From NCBI RefSeq assembly GCF_022662015.1, contig NZ_JAKMCM010000001.1:186001-250000 (forward strand): a stretch of 64,000 bases of DNA. The letters run 5' to 3'. The notes under the pieces were generated by a model, which was given only the letters and a program-made list of their open reading frames with translations, did not search any database and was not told the origin of the DNA. The stretch is from Aestuariivivens sediminicola. Its GTDB lineage: Bacteria; Bacteroidota; Bacteroidia; Flavobacteriales; Flavobacteriaceae. The position numbers and the translations under genes were made by a program. Of the stretch, positions 53,609 to 61,920 are shown piece after piece; positions within the stretch are counted from its first letter, which is position 1, and each line of letters begins with the position of its first letter.

Positions 53609-54313
53609 GTGAATAATCCAGACAATTATTTAGACCCTCATTACATACAGCGTAGCAACTGGCTGAGAGCAGCTGTTCTAGGTGCAAATGATGGAATATT
53701 GTCCACTGCCAGCATCGCAATCGGTGTGGCCGCAGCGAGTGAGATTAGAGAGCCTATCATCTTGGCAACCGTTGCAGGCTTAGTGGCTGGGGCTTTATCA
53801 ATGGCAGCTGGTGAATATGTTTCTGTAAGCTCCCAGACCGATGTGGAAAAGGCAGATATCGAGCGTGAAAGAAAAGAATTGGAAGAAATGCCTGATTATG
53901 AACTGGAAAGGTTGACTGAAATTTATGAAGATAGAGGATTAAAAAGAGAAACTGCAATGCTTGTGGCCAAAGAATTAACCGAACATGATGCATTGGGGAC
54001 CCATGTCAGAGATGAACTAGGAATTACAGAGATCAGTCAAGCCAAACCCATACAAGCCGCCCTTGCGTCAGGAGGGGCATTTACAATTGGTGGTATTCTC
54101 CCATTGATTGTTGCAATTTTTTCTCCCTTGAATAAAATGGAGGTTTTGCTGTACGGATTTGCGATCGTTTTTTTAATTGTTCTCGGGGCTGTAGCTGCTA
54201 AAGCAGGGGGTTCAAGTATAGCTAAGGCAGTATTAAGAATTACTTTTTGGGGAACCGTAGCCATGGGATTAACCGCCTTGGTTGGCTATCTTTTCGGTAT
54301 AAGTGTTGGGTAA
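53609..54313 (+). CDS. VIT1/CCC1 family transporter (iron/manganese-type)
   Basis: 234 residues. The opening PHYIQRSNWLRAAVLGANDG, ILSTASIAIGVAAAS and LVAGALSMAAGEYVSVSSQT are diagnostic of VIT/CCC1 proteins. Five TM segments: two before the charged helical cytosolic domain (about 83-140, KADIERERKELEEMPDYELE), which binds metal in plant VIT1, and three after it. Expected to export Fe2+ or Mn2+ from the cytosol. The GTG start is used because no ATG precedes the conserved N terminus. A core-like gene inside the repeat-rich region. Confidence 0.92.
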   Translation: MNNPDNYLDPHYIQRSNWLRAAVLGANDGILSTASIAIGVAAASEIREPIILATVAGLVAGALSMAAGEYVSVSSQTDVEKADIERERKELEEMPDYELERLTEIYEDRGLKRETAMLVAKELTEHDALGTHVRDELGITEISQAKPIQAALASGGAFTIGGILPLIVAIFSPLNKMEVLLYGFAIVFLIVLGAVAAKAGGSSIAKAVLRITFWGTVAMGLTALVGYLFGISVG

Positions 54314-54492
54314 TTAATCACACTTGTATTTAACTGCACACAAAAACGTGTATAATCCATTGCTTGATTTCCTAAAGCCAATTAAATTTTCCTAACTTTA
54401 ATGAAACTTAATTCCTAATATAGAATCCGGGAGGATTCAATCGCAACGGAATCATACACGAGACCGTTAGCCACCATAAAAAAGAAAAACTG

Positions 54493-54903
54493 ATGAATAC
54501 AAAGAAACTTATAATTAGCTCTGTTGTCATTTTTATAATGTATGTCATTATGGACATCCTGTTTTATACTTATGTCTTTCCTGAGAAGTATGTATCTAAG
54601 GCGGTCAGGCCAGAAGAAGAACAATTAATACCAATTGCACTTCTGGGTTTATTCATCGCATCTTGTATGTTTTCATATCTCTATGGTGAAATAGCAAAAG
54701 GGCAAAATAAATTCCGTGAAGGAATTAAATACGGCTTAGCCTTGGGGACATTTATGTACTTACCTTTATTCCTCATTTTTTACGCGACCAGGGATACTCG
54801 ACCACTTGAAGCTTGGTTGACGAATGCTGCTTTTCATATTATCCAATTTGGAATTTTCGGAATTGTGGTTGCTCATATTCGTGATGGTGCTGCTGATTCA
54901 TGA
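54493..54903 (+). CDS. Four-TM integral membrane protein of unknown function
   Basis: 136 residues with hydrophobic segments at about 7-27 (LIISSVVIFIMYVIMDILFY), 44-64, 80-100 and 109-128. Conserved-looking polar residues sit in loops (YGEIAKGQNKFREGIKYG). Resembles small conserved membrane proteins found beside transporters; no named family is certain. Same strand as the VIT-type gene, 179 bases downstream. Confidence 0.7.
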   Translation: MNTKKLIISSVVIFIMYVIMDILFYTYVFPEKYVSKAVRPEEEQLIPIALLGLFIASCMFSYLYGEIAKGQNKFREGIKYGLALGTFMYLPLFLIFYATRDTRPLEAWLTNAAFHIIQFGIFGIVVAHIRDGAADS

Positions 54904-54911
54904 CCACAAAT

Positions 54912-55136
54912 ACGATTAGAACTACAAAAACAGTAAATCATAATAATCATTCATGAGGTATTATTACACCCCACCTTGGTGTCTTTGTCTGTTTTGGGGT
55001 GTGGTGTCTCATTTAAGCATAACGTATTGAGGTTTTAGAGCGTTTTAGGGACTTATAATGGTTTACCCAGTCTAATAAATTATCGTTCCTGTATCAGACC
55101 TTTTTTCTTCAAAGGAATTACAGGATCAATTCCTCC
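54912..55136 (+). repeat. Repeat R12 (full length, longest copy, type B left end)
   Basis: GATTAGAACTACAAAAACAG, AATCATTCATGAGGTATTAT, TGGTGTCTTTGTCTGTTTTG, TCTCATTTAAGCATAACGTA, GTTTTAGAGCGTTTTAGGGA, AGTCTAATAAATTATCGTTC, GTATCAGACC, T tract, AATTCCTCC. Begins a few bases after the preceding stop codon. Confidence 0.93.
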
Positions 55137-55293
55137 CCTAAATTCTGTCTTTAAGAATGCAATTTTAAGCATGGCTGGTTTTCTTTCTTTTTACAAGAAA
55201 ACGCCCGGTCTTCCCCCATTATAATTGAATACGCAGTATAGAATTATAAACCAATTTTTTTATTTTAGTCTCTGAACTACTAAAACTAAGGTT

Positions 55294-56007
55294 ATGACAA
55301 AATCCACAGTGACCAAATTCTGCATCTTTCTGATACTATTTATGATTTCATTTTCCTCATATGCACAAAAGGCTATATTATACAATTTCGACTTCTGGAT
55401 TCCTGATGGATTCAGACATGAAATTCAAGAGTATGACAAATATGGAAATAAAGCCTATATTGAAAATTCTTTTACCGGAAAAAAGGAGCTCCATAGATAT
55501 CTTGAGCCAATATCTATAGATGAAGTGCATTCCATTTGTGATTCGGCCTCTGAAATGTTGAAGCGCCTATATGGGTATGAGGAAGTGCTTATCATGTATC
55601 CAAAAAATCCGAGTATCACGTCGGGTAAAGTAACGGGTTTCCCAAATAGAGGATTTAAAAGAACTGTAAAAAAGAACAAGGCTGATGCTTATATCTCCAT
55701 GGAATTTAAAATGAGGGACAATACGTTTCTTGGGGCGAAAAACAGATCCCTATGGTGGGAAGAGGCTGGCAGAGAACGAACCATATTTACTGATGTCACA
55801 TTCAGTTTCACCATTTATAATGCAAATGAAGGTGTTATTAACCAAAAGGACATTAGTTTGATTGATGAATTACAACCGCTTTTTAATGAGAATTACAATA
55901 CAGAAATAGTTGATAAAGGCTTTAAGGTTCGGAAGCTTTATTTTACCAAAAGTGAAATCATGACTATCTACCAAATGGCGGAGAAAAAATTAGAGTTTGC
56001 GGAGTAA
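55294..56007 (+). CDS. Secreted protein of unknown function, tandem paralogue 1
   Basis: 237 residues. Signal peptide (FLILFMISFSSYAQ). Shares with the next gene: AILYNFDFWIPDGFRHEIQE, then SIDEVHSICDSASEMLKRLY, VLIMYPKN, RGFKRTVKKNKADAYISMEF and the end KLYFTKSEIMTIYQMAEKKL. Mixed alpha/beta, no TM after the signal. Function unknown; probably periplasmic. Confidence 0.75.
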   Translation: MTKSTVTKFCIFLILFMISFSSYAQKAILYNFDFWIPDGFRHEIQEYDKYGNKAYIENSFTGKKELHRYLEPISIDEVHSICDSASEMLKRLYGYEEVLIMYPKNPSITSGKVTGFPNRGFKRTVKKNKADAYISMEFKMRDNTFLGAKNRSLWWEEAGRERTIFTDVTFSFTIYNANEGVINQKDISLIDELQPLFNENYNTEIVDKGFKVRKLYFTKSEIMTIYQMAEKKLEFAE

Positions 56008-56055
56008 ATACCGGATGATTTAAATTTAAAAAATTAGCGATAATCTGAATCTATT

Positions 56056-56781
56056 ATGACAATCCCAAAACAAAGATTATTCCTTTTACTGTTTATTTTT
56101 ACGGCATTCATGTCTGACTTCTTTGCCCAAAACGCCGTCTTGTACAGTTTTGAATTTGAAGTTCCGGAAAAATACAGAAAAAAAATTCAGCTGTACGATA
56201 ATGGCGGTAATAAGAAATATAAAAAGGAGTTATACTCGGATAAAATGATATTGGATAAATCCGTCGAGACATTATCGAAAAAGGAAGTAAATACGATATG
56301 TCGTATGGCGGCAGAAATGCTGAAACACAAGTTCGGATATGCTCAGGTAAAAATAATGTATCCTCTCAACGGGAATGCCGGATTTAACAGACTCAAAGAC
56401 TTTCCTAGTTTGAGCCTTAAAAAAGCGATGAAAAAGTTGTCGGCAGAATACTATATCGCCCTGGAGATCCATATTAAGGAAAAGGAACCATTTATTCAGG
56501 GAACTGATGTATTGGAGATATTAAATGTGCCTGACATCGAAAAGCGAATGCTTTTCGATTTTTCTGCTAAATACGGTGTTTATGATACCAAAAAAAAGGT
56601 TATAGACCAGGGGCAATTAAGTCTTGCTGATGTCAAAGATGCCTTGAACATTTATTTTGCCGACTACAACAAAGAGGTAGATAACCAGGGTCGGTATAAA
56701 TTATGGAAGCCTTACTTTACTAAGGAAGATATCAAAAGTATCTACAAAATAACAGAGAAAAAGTTAGCTGAATTAGAATAG
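56056..56781 (+). CDS. Secreted protein of unknown function, tandem paralogue 2
   Basis: 241 residues. Signal peptide (LLLFIFTAFMSDFFAQ), then AVLYSFEFEVPEKYRKKIQL, KEVNTICRMAAEMLKHKFGY, VKIMYPLN, LKKAMKKLSAEYYIALEI, and PYFTKEDIKSIYKITEKKLA. Same domain order and spacing as the gene 48 bases upstream, so a local duplication; likely one transcript. Function unknown. Confidence 0.75.
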   Translation: MTIPKQRLFLLLFIFTAFMSDFFAQNAVLYSFEFEVPEKYRKKIQLYDNGGNKKYKKELYSDKMILDKSVETLSKKEVNTICRMAAEMLKHKFGYAQVKIMYPLNGNAGFNRLKDFPSLSLKKAMKKLSAEYYIALEIHIKEKEPFIQGTDVLEILNVPDIEKRMLFDFSAKYGVYDTKKKVIDQGQLSLADVKDALNIYFADYNKEVDNQGRYKLWKPYFTKEDIKSIYKITEKKLAELE

Positions 56782-56841
56782 TATATCGATTTGAAAAAAG
56801 GATCGTTTAATCTCGTTTTACATTTTGTTCCCAAATACGAT

Positions 56842-57480
56842 CTATTCAAAAATATTTTCTGATTTAACATCATTTGTAAACTGATTACTATTGCTTGCCA
56901 TTATATCCTCTCCTCTATTTTTACTGAAGCTGTTATTCTTAACAATTAAATTATTACATCCCCAAGCTGCAAGTCCATAATTGCAATTGAAAAACTTATT
57001 GTTTTCAATAACAGCATGTTGAACTTTTGTTAGCGCTAACCCAAAATAACCTGATCCATCGAATATGCATTTTTCTATGTGAATATTAGATGCATCATAG
57101 AATTCGACACAATTCTGGGCGCACCATCTTCCTATTTCATGAACTATTAACAAGTCTTTTAGAACCACATTTTGTGTATATTGAAATGTTATTACCGGCA
57201 TGTCAATTTTAGCAACAAGAGATGTATTGTTTCCAATGATTTGAATGTTCTGAAGGCCCTTTAAATTTATTGGTTCAATGAGTTCAACCCTGCCCGAACT
57301 CAGATATAACTTTTCATTACTTTTCAAATTACCAAACCCTTCTTTTGTGGTCATTGAATCACTGTATTTCCCATTCTCATATTGTATAATGGCTTTTGCA
57401 GGCACCTTAATACTATCTATCTGAATTTGCGAAAAGCAATTAAATGAAATCAATACAATAATGAAGATTGAATTTTTCAT
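56842..57480 (-). CDS. Secreted right-handed parallel beta-helix protein
   Basis: 212 residues. Signal peptide (IFIIVLISFNCFSQ). Repeated coils with N/V/I spacing (LKGLQNIQIIGNNTSLVAKI, VLKDLLIVHEIG, IHIEKCIFDGSGYFGLALTK, AVIENNKFFNCNYGLAAWGC, LIVKNNSFSKNRGEDIMASN) define a NosD/pectate-lyase-like beta-helix. It is short compared with catalytic members and no lyase catalytic residues are apparent, so binding or a truncated enzyme are both possible. Confidence 0.82.
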   Translation of the reverse strand: MKNSIFIIVLISFNCFSQIQIDSIKVPAKAIIQYENGKYSDSMTTKEGFGNLKSNEKLYLSSGRVELIEPINLKGLQNIQIIGNNTSLVAKIDMPVITFQYTQNVVLKDLLIVHEIGRWCAQNCVEFYDASNIHIEKCIFDGSGYFGLALTKVQHAVIENNKFFNCNYGLAAWGCNNLIVKNNSFSKNRGEDIMASNSNQFTNDVKSENIFE

Positions 57481-57552
57481 AAAAGTTTACTATTTGTAAA
57501 TACTGATGTAAATAATAAAAATAAGAAAAAGAATTTATAACACCTTATTTTC

Positions 57553-57740
57553 AAAAAACTCAAAAATTTAGTGCGCATCATTATACCATTGAAATGACTC
57601 TGGCTATTTTGAGTTGTGGAGGTGTTACGGTTCAACAGAGCATGTAGCAGAGCGGTTTAGGATATTCTGATGGTTTACTATCTCAAGTATTATCCTCGGT
57701 GTATCAGACCTTTTTCTTGATAGGGATGGTGATGTCTATT
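57553..57740 (+). repeat. Repeat R13 (type A left end, rearranged middle, full right end)
   Basis: CAAAAATTTAGTGCGCATCA, TTATACCATTGAAATGACTC, TGGCTATTTTGAGTTGTGG, then GCGGTTTAGGATATTCTGAT, ATCTCAAGTATTATCCTCGG, GTATCAGACC and T tract. Last R copy in the window. Confidence 0.88.
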
Positions 57741-57780
57741 TATCTTTTTGAAATTACAAATGGAATATTAGTTGTATTTA

Positions 57781-57856
57781 GTTAACTGATACGCATCATT
57801 TCACCTTTTAGGTGTTCTAATTACATTGTTCATCTGTAATTACAGAGGTGAATAAA
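57781..57856 (+). repeat. Leader repeat D, copy 3
   Basis: AACTGATACGCATCATTTCA, TGTTCTAATTACATTGTTCA, ACAGAGGTGAATAAA directly before the ATG of the broken lipoprotein gene. Confidence 0.8.
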
Positions 57857-58221
57857 ATGAAAAGACATTTAAAAACGGTTGCGTGCTTTTTGACTTTATT
57901 GATATTGATCCAGGTTGCTCAATCTATAAACAAGTCTCTCCACCCTATGAAGAGGCAATGCAACATAATGCCAGGGTTCGAGTAAAGTATCCACATCACC
58001 AAGCGGTTAAATTCAATAGCCTCGAGATTATTGAGGATAACATCTATGGTGTTAAGAAAGTCAGTGGTAAAACTGTAAAAACCCTAATTAACACACAAAA
58101 GGCAACAAGTATACAGGTTAAAGACAAAACATGGTCATGGATTGTCAGTATTGGTGTTCCCACTGTTATTCTTGGCCTTGCTGCTATTGAAGTTTCGGAA
58201 ACTGGTTTTATGGGAGAGTAA
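57857..58221 (+). pseudogene. Frameshifted copy of the CxVYK-family lipoprotein gene
   Basis: The ATG at 57857 opens MKRHLKTVACFLTLLILIQ and then loses frame where the intact copy at 40067 has CAGGGTTGC and this one has CAGGTTGC: one G is missing immediately before the lipobox Cys. The remaining sequence, read in the other frame, is nearly identical to the intact protein (SIYKQVSPPYEEAMQHNARV, YGVKKVSGKTVKTLIN) and ends with a diverged C-terminal TM (IVSIGVPTVILGLAAIEV). So the encoded lipoprotein cannot be made from its own start unless frameshifting or G-tract slippage restores it. An internal start would lack the signal peptide. Confidence 0.85.
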
Positions 58222-58260
58222 TTTGGCAAATTCAGCAGCCTGCTCAAATCAGTATTACAA

Positions 58261-58434
58261 GTAGTTATCCCAATTTATCCATGATGACATTTTTCGGATA
58301 GTTAAACAATAGACCAGTGCTATTTTTGATTAACTATTTATGTGGAGCGTTTTAAATAATTAAGAGTTTAATTTTTAAAACAGAAGCCATGAAAAAACGC
58401 CTGAAAAAAATCGCTGCTCTATTTTGCTTCATCC
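58261..58434 (+). repeat. Duplicated segment F, copy 2 (truncated at its right end)
   Basis: About 95% identical by eye to 40538-40711. The match ends at the final bases of TTTTGCTTCATCC, three bases before the stop codon of the convergent DUF5107-TPR gene. Confidence 0.93.
58389..58434 (+). pseudogene. 5' stub of a CxVYK-family lipoprotein gene
   Basis: ATG followed by codons for KKRLKKIAALFCFI, matching the signal peptide of the gene at 40666 (KKHFKKIATLFCFI), then abrupt loss of similarity where the 3' end of the TPR gene begins. A deletion or insertion joint. Confidence 0.85.
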
Positions 58435-58436
58435 AC

Positions 58437-61400
58437 CTAATCAATAGCTTCCATTTCTGCTTTAGCCCATAAATTACTGACCGATAATTCTACAGCTTTT
58501 TCCAAATCCTCCTTTGCTTTTGATGATTCGGCGAGACCTTTGTATCCTAATCCTCTTAGGGTGTAAGCTCTGGATTTTTTAACCTGTCTGCTTTCTCTTT
58601 CGCCAAAAATGGCAAAGTAATCATCTGCAACTTCAACATCTTCGTTTAAAATCGCATTGCCTGCTTCAATCAATTCATTAAAAATGGCATGTGCTTCGGA
58701 CTCATTGTTAAGCTCTAAATAACTCATCCCTTTATAATAGGTCATGATACCTGATCGCTTTGACGTTTCCTCGTTTATTGCCAGATTAAAAAACGATCTA
58801 GCCTGATTCCTCACATTTAAGGCATCGTAGGCTTTGCCAATAAAATAATTCACTTGAATATTTCTGTTTCCTAATCTCGCACTTCCTGCTTCCTCATCTG
58901 GAACTCGTGCCAATAAAAAATGTTCTAATGCCTTATCATACTGCTTTTTAGCCATGTATTGCAGGCCCATAGATAATTGTGCATCAATAATAACTTCACG
59001 TACTCTGGAACTTCCTTCGCGATAACTAAATACTTTGTCCCTTAAAAGGGCAACAGACTTCTCTGGTTTTCCTGCCAAAGTGAGTACTGTTATTTGATGT
59101 ATAAAGGCATCATCACGTTTATTTACCACGGATTCATTACCCTCAAATATCTTTAATCTGGTTTTTATCGGACTGTTATTCAGTTCATATAAATTATCCA
59201 GTTCGGTATATAAAATTGCATCAGTTTTGTTAAGAGCCAGTGCTTTTTCATAATAGGGAATCGCTTTTTCAAAGTCTTTGTAATGTCTGTAATAACCCCA
59301 TCCCAAATTGCGAAATGCCATGTATAAATCTGGTTCATTTTGTATCGCAGTCTCCCAGTATTCAATTGCTTTTTTTGGCTGCTTGTTATACAATATATTT
59401 CCGAGATAGTAGTTGGCCTTACCATCTCTTGGATTATACTCAAGTGCTGTGTTCAAAATTTTAACAGTCTCCAATCGATATGGAAAAACATAGTCAGTAG
59501 AGCGGCTTTGCGCTTTTTTAAAAAGGGCGGTAGCTTCATTTTTATTACCCAATTCGCTTTCAATGAACCCTAAATAATAGTTTATTAAAGGATCCGCTCC
59601 TTCATATCCCAAAAACACCTCTTTGGCTTCTTTAAGCATACCATCATTAATATAGCCTACACCAAGCTCCAGATAGTTTTGATTGAAGTCCCTCATTTTT
59701 TTTATGAAAGAAGCCTTTGCCTTTTCAGCCATATCATCGTTTCCTGATGCTTTGGCGACGAGATAGGCTTCATTAGCAATTCTAAAATTAAGAGGATCGG
59801 TTTCCAGACTAATTGAAAGTGTCTCACTTGCTCCTTCAAGATCTCCTAATTTTCTTTGAATGGAAGCCTTTAAGCCAATAGCCCTGGTATTTCGGGTATT
59901 TGTGGATAATGATTCGTTTATTTGATGAAGTCCTTTTTCAAAATCCCCATTGATACACGAAATCTGAGCTAACTCGAAATACGCAGCCGAGTGAAAGGTA
60001 TAGTCCCAAGTAGCACGATATAATGTATCTATAGCTGCATTATATAGCTCCAGCGCTTTTAAAGTTAGGCCTTGAAGATACAGTGCTTCACAATCTTTAG
60101 GGCGAGTATAATCGGCCGTCAACCTTTTTATAGCCGTTGAAAAATATGTTCTGGCGGCCTTGTAATCCCCATTTTTTAAATATCGATTACCAATGGCTGT
60201 GTTGGTTTGAACATGATATGGGTCTCGTCTGAGCACCTCTTCGTAATAGTAATCTGGATTTTTGTAGAATTGCTCCATTCTACTGGCTGTAGTATGTAAT
60301 TCGTCTACAGTTTCAATATCTTCAGGACGTGGAGGTCTTTTAACTTCTTCAGGCAAATTACCAGCTGCTTTCTTTTCAAGTGGCTGATATGAAATGATTA
60401 TCGTATTAGTTTTTAAATCAACCATTTCCGTGTACAAATCGGCTTCATTAAAATCCTCTTTCATTTTAATGTGTTGAGCGAATGCATTATCAGGGGAAAT
60501 CTGTATGTCCTTTTGATAGACCACTTCACTACCCTTTTTAAGAACAACCCTTGCGCTTTCTAATTTCTGAGTAGAATAATACCCCAGGAAAACAGTATTA
60601 CCCTTTCGCTTTTCAAGATTGACAGCGGCATCAAGATTCGCGTTTTTAAAGCCTTCAATATCCTTTACGGGATACCAGTACTGTTTCCATCGTTTAACCT
60701 CATATGGTTTAATCCATGTATAATCCGGTTGGTTGTCGGAATACGCACCGACCATGATTTCGACGTAGGGACCACTGGTCTCGGTTAACCGCGCTTCCGT
60801 AGCTTGCCCTACCGGCCCGGACCCCCACTCCCAACATTTGGCGCCTTTAACAATATTATGATCTCCAATATGTACGGTACCTGTATTGGTTCCATGGTCG
60901 TAGCCTCCCATAAAATCTTCTTGTAAGTCCCAGGCAAAAAAGGATGCTGATTGCTTAACATTTTTCCAGTAACTTATGTCTACACCTTTGGTGAAATCTT
61001 GTCCTCTGTACTCTTCTGTTGAAAAAGGCCAATGTGTGAAATCATTTTTGGAATGAAACGTAGCAAACTCTATACTGGGAGGAAAGATAATCTGATAGTT
61101 TTCGTTCGTGTGTGCTGCCACATTTGCCCAGTATAAGAATGTGTTGGTATACGGAGTTGGATTGTATATAGACAGTTCTGCTTCAAAATAAGATTTGTGG
61201 GGATGTACTGTTATTCCAACAGTCCAACGCATACGATGACGGGGTTCGGTTTCTCCTATAAAAATCGTTTTACTGCCATCTTCATGTGCTGCTGTGCTGT
61301 AATCCATCGGCAACATGGTTGACGGGCGATGATGATGAAACACACACCATTCAATACCGCCTGAAGTCCAAGCACCAGTCATCCCTATATTTGAGGGTTT

Positions 61401-61859
61401 TACTTCATTGTTTTTGTAAATAAAATTGTAGGCATTGGATTTATCAGTGGCATAATATAATTTTCCACCCATTTCAGGAGTGATGCCCAATTCTATATAT
61501 TCGTTCTCCAGCTTCAGGAATTGCCAAGGTTGCATTTCTTTGGTATTGGAAATAACGTCATTTAATGCATAGGGGTAGATCACTTTTCTGGCGCCTTGAT
61601 AGTTTTCTCCGGTGAAGAAATATGGTGCTTTTTCCGGGGCTTCTACTTTATAAGTTGGCAACTCCCGCATCTCCTCAGTCAGTTTTACGCCGTTTACTGC
61701 CATAGATAATTCCGACGCCATGATAGGAGTAGCATTGTGTCCAGAAAAACTAGAATTATTCTTTTTTTCCATCTCCTGAGCTAAAAACTCCTGCCCGAAT
61801 ACAATCATGAACGTTAGACTAACACATGAGATTCTTAATACTTTTTTTAAATGATTCAT
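58437..61859 (-). CDS. DUF5107 domain protein with C-terminal TPR array
   Basis: 1140 residues. Signal peptide (about 1-27), then a DUF5107 domain (about 70-400) with the galactose-mutarotase-like signatures LENEYIELGITPEMGGKLYY, TGAWTSGGIEWCVFHHHRPS, FLYWANVAAHTNENYQIIFP and AKCWEWGSGPVGQ. After a Pro-rich linker (PEEVKRPPRPEDIETVDEL) there are roughly 14 TPR-like repeats to the end (YHVQTNTAIGNRYLKNGDYK, AYFELAQISCINGDFEKGLH, PDLYMAFRNLGWGYYRHYKD). Such proteins occur beside glycoside hydrolases and sulfatases. The domain is probably carbohydrate-binding or -processing; the reaction is unproven. It follows the sulfatase 61921-63603 on the same strand, 61 bases downstream. Confidence 0.88.
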   Translation of the reverse strand: MNHLKKVLRISCVSLTFMIVFGQEFLAQEMEKKNNSSFSGHNATPIMASELSMAVNGVKLTEEMRELPTYKVEAPEKAPYFFTGENYQGARKVIYPYALNDVISNTKEMQPWQFLKLENEYIELGITPEMGGKLYYATDKSNAYNFIYKNNEVKPSNIGMTGAWTSGGIEWCVFHHHRPSTMLPMDYSTAAHEDGSKTIFIGETEPRHRMRWTVGITVHPHKSYFEAELSIYNPTPYTNTFLYWANVAAHTNENYQIIFPPSIEFATFHSKNDFTHWPFSTEEYRGQDFTKGVDISYWKNVKQSASFFAWDLQEDFMGGYDHGTNTGTVHIGDHNIVKGAKCWEWGSGPVGQATEARLTETSGPYVEIMVGAYSDNQPDYTWIKPYEVKRWKQYWYPVKDIEGFKNANLDAAVNLEKRKGNTVFLGYYSTQKLESARVVLKKGSEVVYQKDIQISPDNAFAQHIKMKEDFNEADLYTEMVDLKTNTIIISYQPLEKKAAGNLPEEVKRPPRPEDIETVDELHTTASRMEQFYKNPDYYYEEVLRRDPYHVQTNTAIGNRYLKNGDYKAARTYFSTAIKRLTADYTRPKDCEALYLQGLTLKALELYNAAIDTLYRATWDYTFHSAAYFELAQISCINGDFEKGLHQINESLSTNTRNTRAIGLKASIQRKLGDLEGASETLSISLETDPLNFRIANEAYLVAKASGNDDMAEKAKASFIKKMRDFNQNYLELGVGYINDGMLKEAKEVFLGYEGADPLINYYLGFIESELGNKNEATALFKKAQSRSTDYVFPYRLETVKILNTALEYNPRDGKANYYLGNILYNKQPKKAIEYWETAIQNEPDLYMAFRNLGWGYYRHYKDFEKAIPYYEKALALNKTDAILYTELDNLYELNNSPIKTRLKIFEGNESVVNKRDDAFIHQITVLTLAGKPEKSVALLRDKVFSYREGSSRVREVIIDAQLSMGLQYMAKKQYDKALEHFLLARVPDEEAGSARLGNRNIQVNYFIGKAYDALNVRNQARSFFNLAINEETSKRSGIMTYYKGMSYLELNNESEAHAIFNELIEAGNAILNEDVEVADDYFAIFGERESRQVKKSRAYTLRGLGYKGLAESSKAKEDLEKAVELSVSNLWAKAEMEAID

Positions 61860-61920
61860 GGTTTGTAATATTAATTTAAACTGTCAATGCTGTGCTATTG
61901 ACTACAACGTGTAATATATT

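Noticed and set aside
35785-57740. Calling the R array a chromosomal integron
   Set aside because: No integron integrase in the window and no consistent RYYYAAC/GTTRRRY core pair in the copies (R3 has only a half match). Kept as a cassette-like hypothesis only.
35785-57740. Calling the repeats a CRISPR array
   Set aside because: Repeat length, kilobase spacing, sequence divergence and genes between copies exclude it; no cas genes seen.
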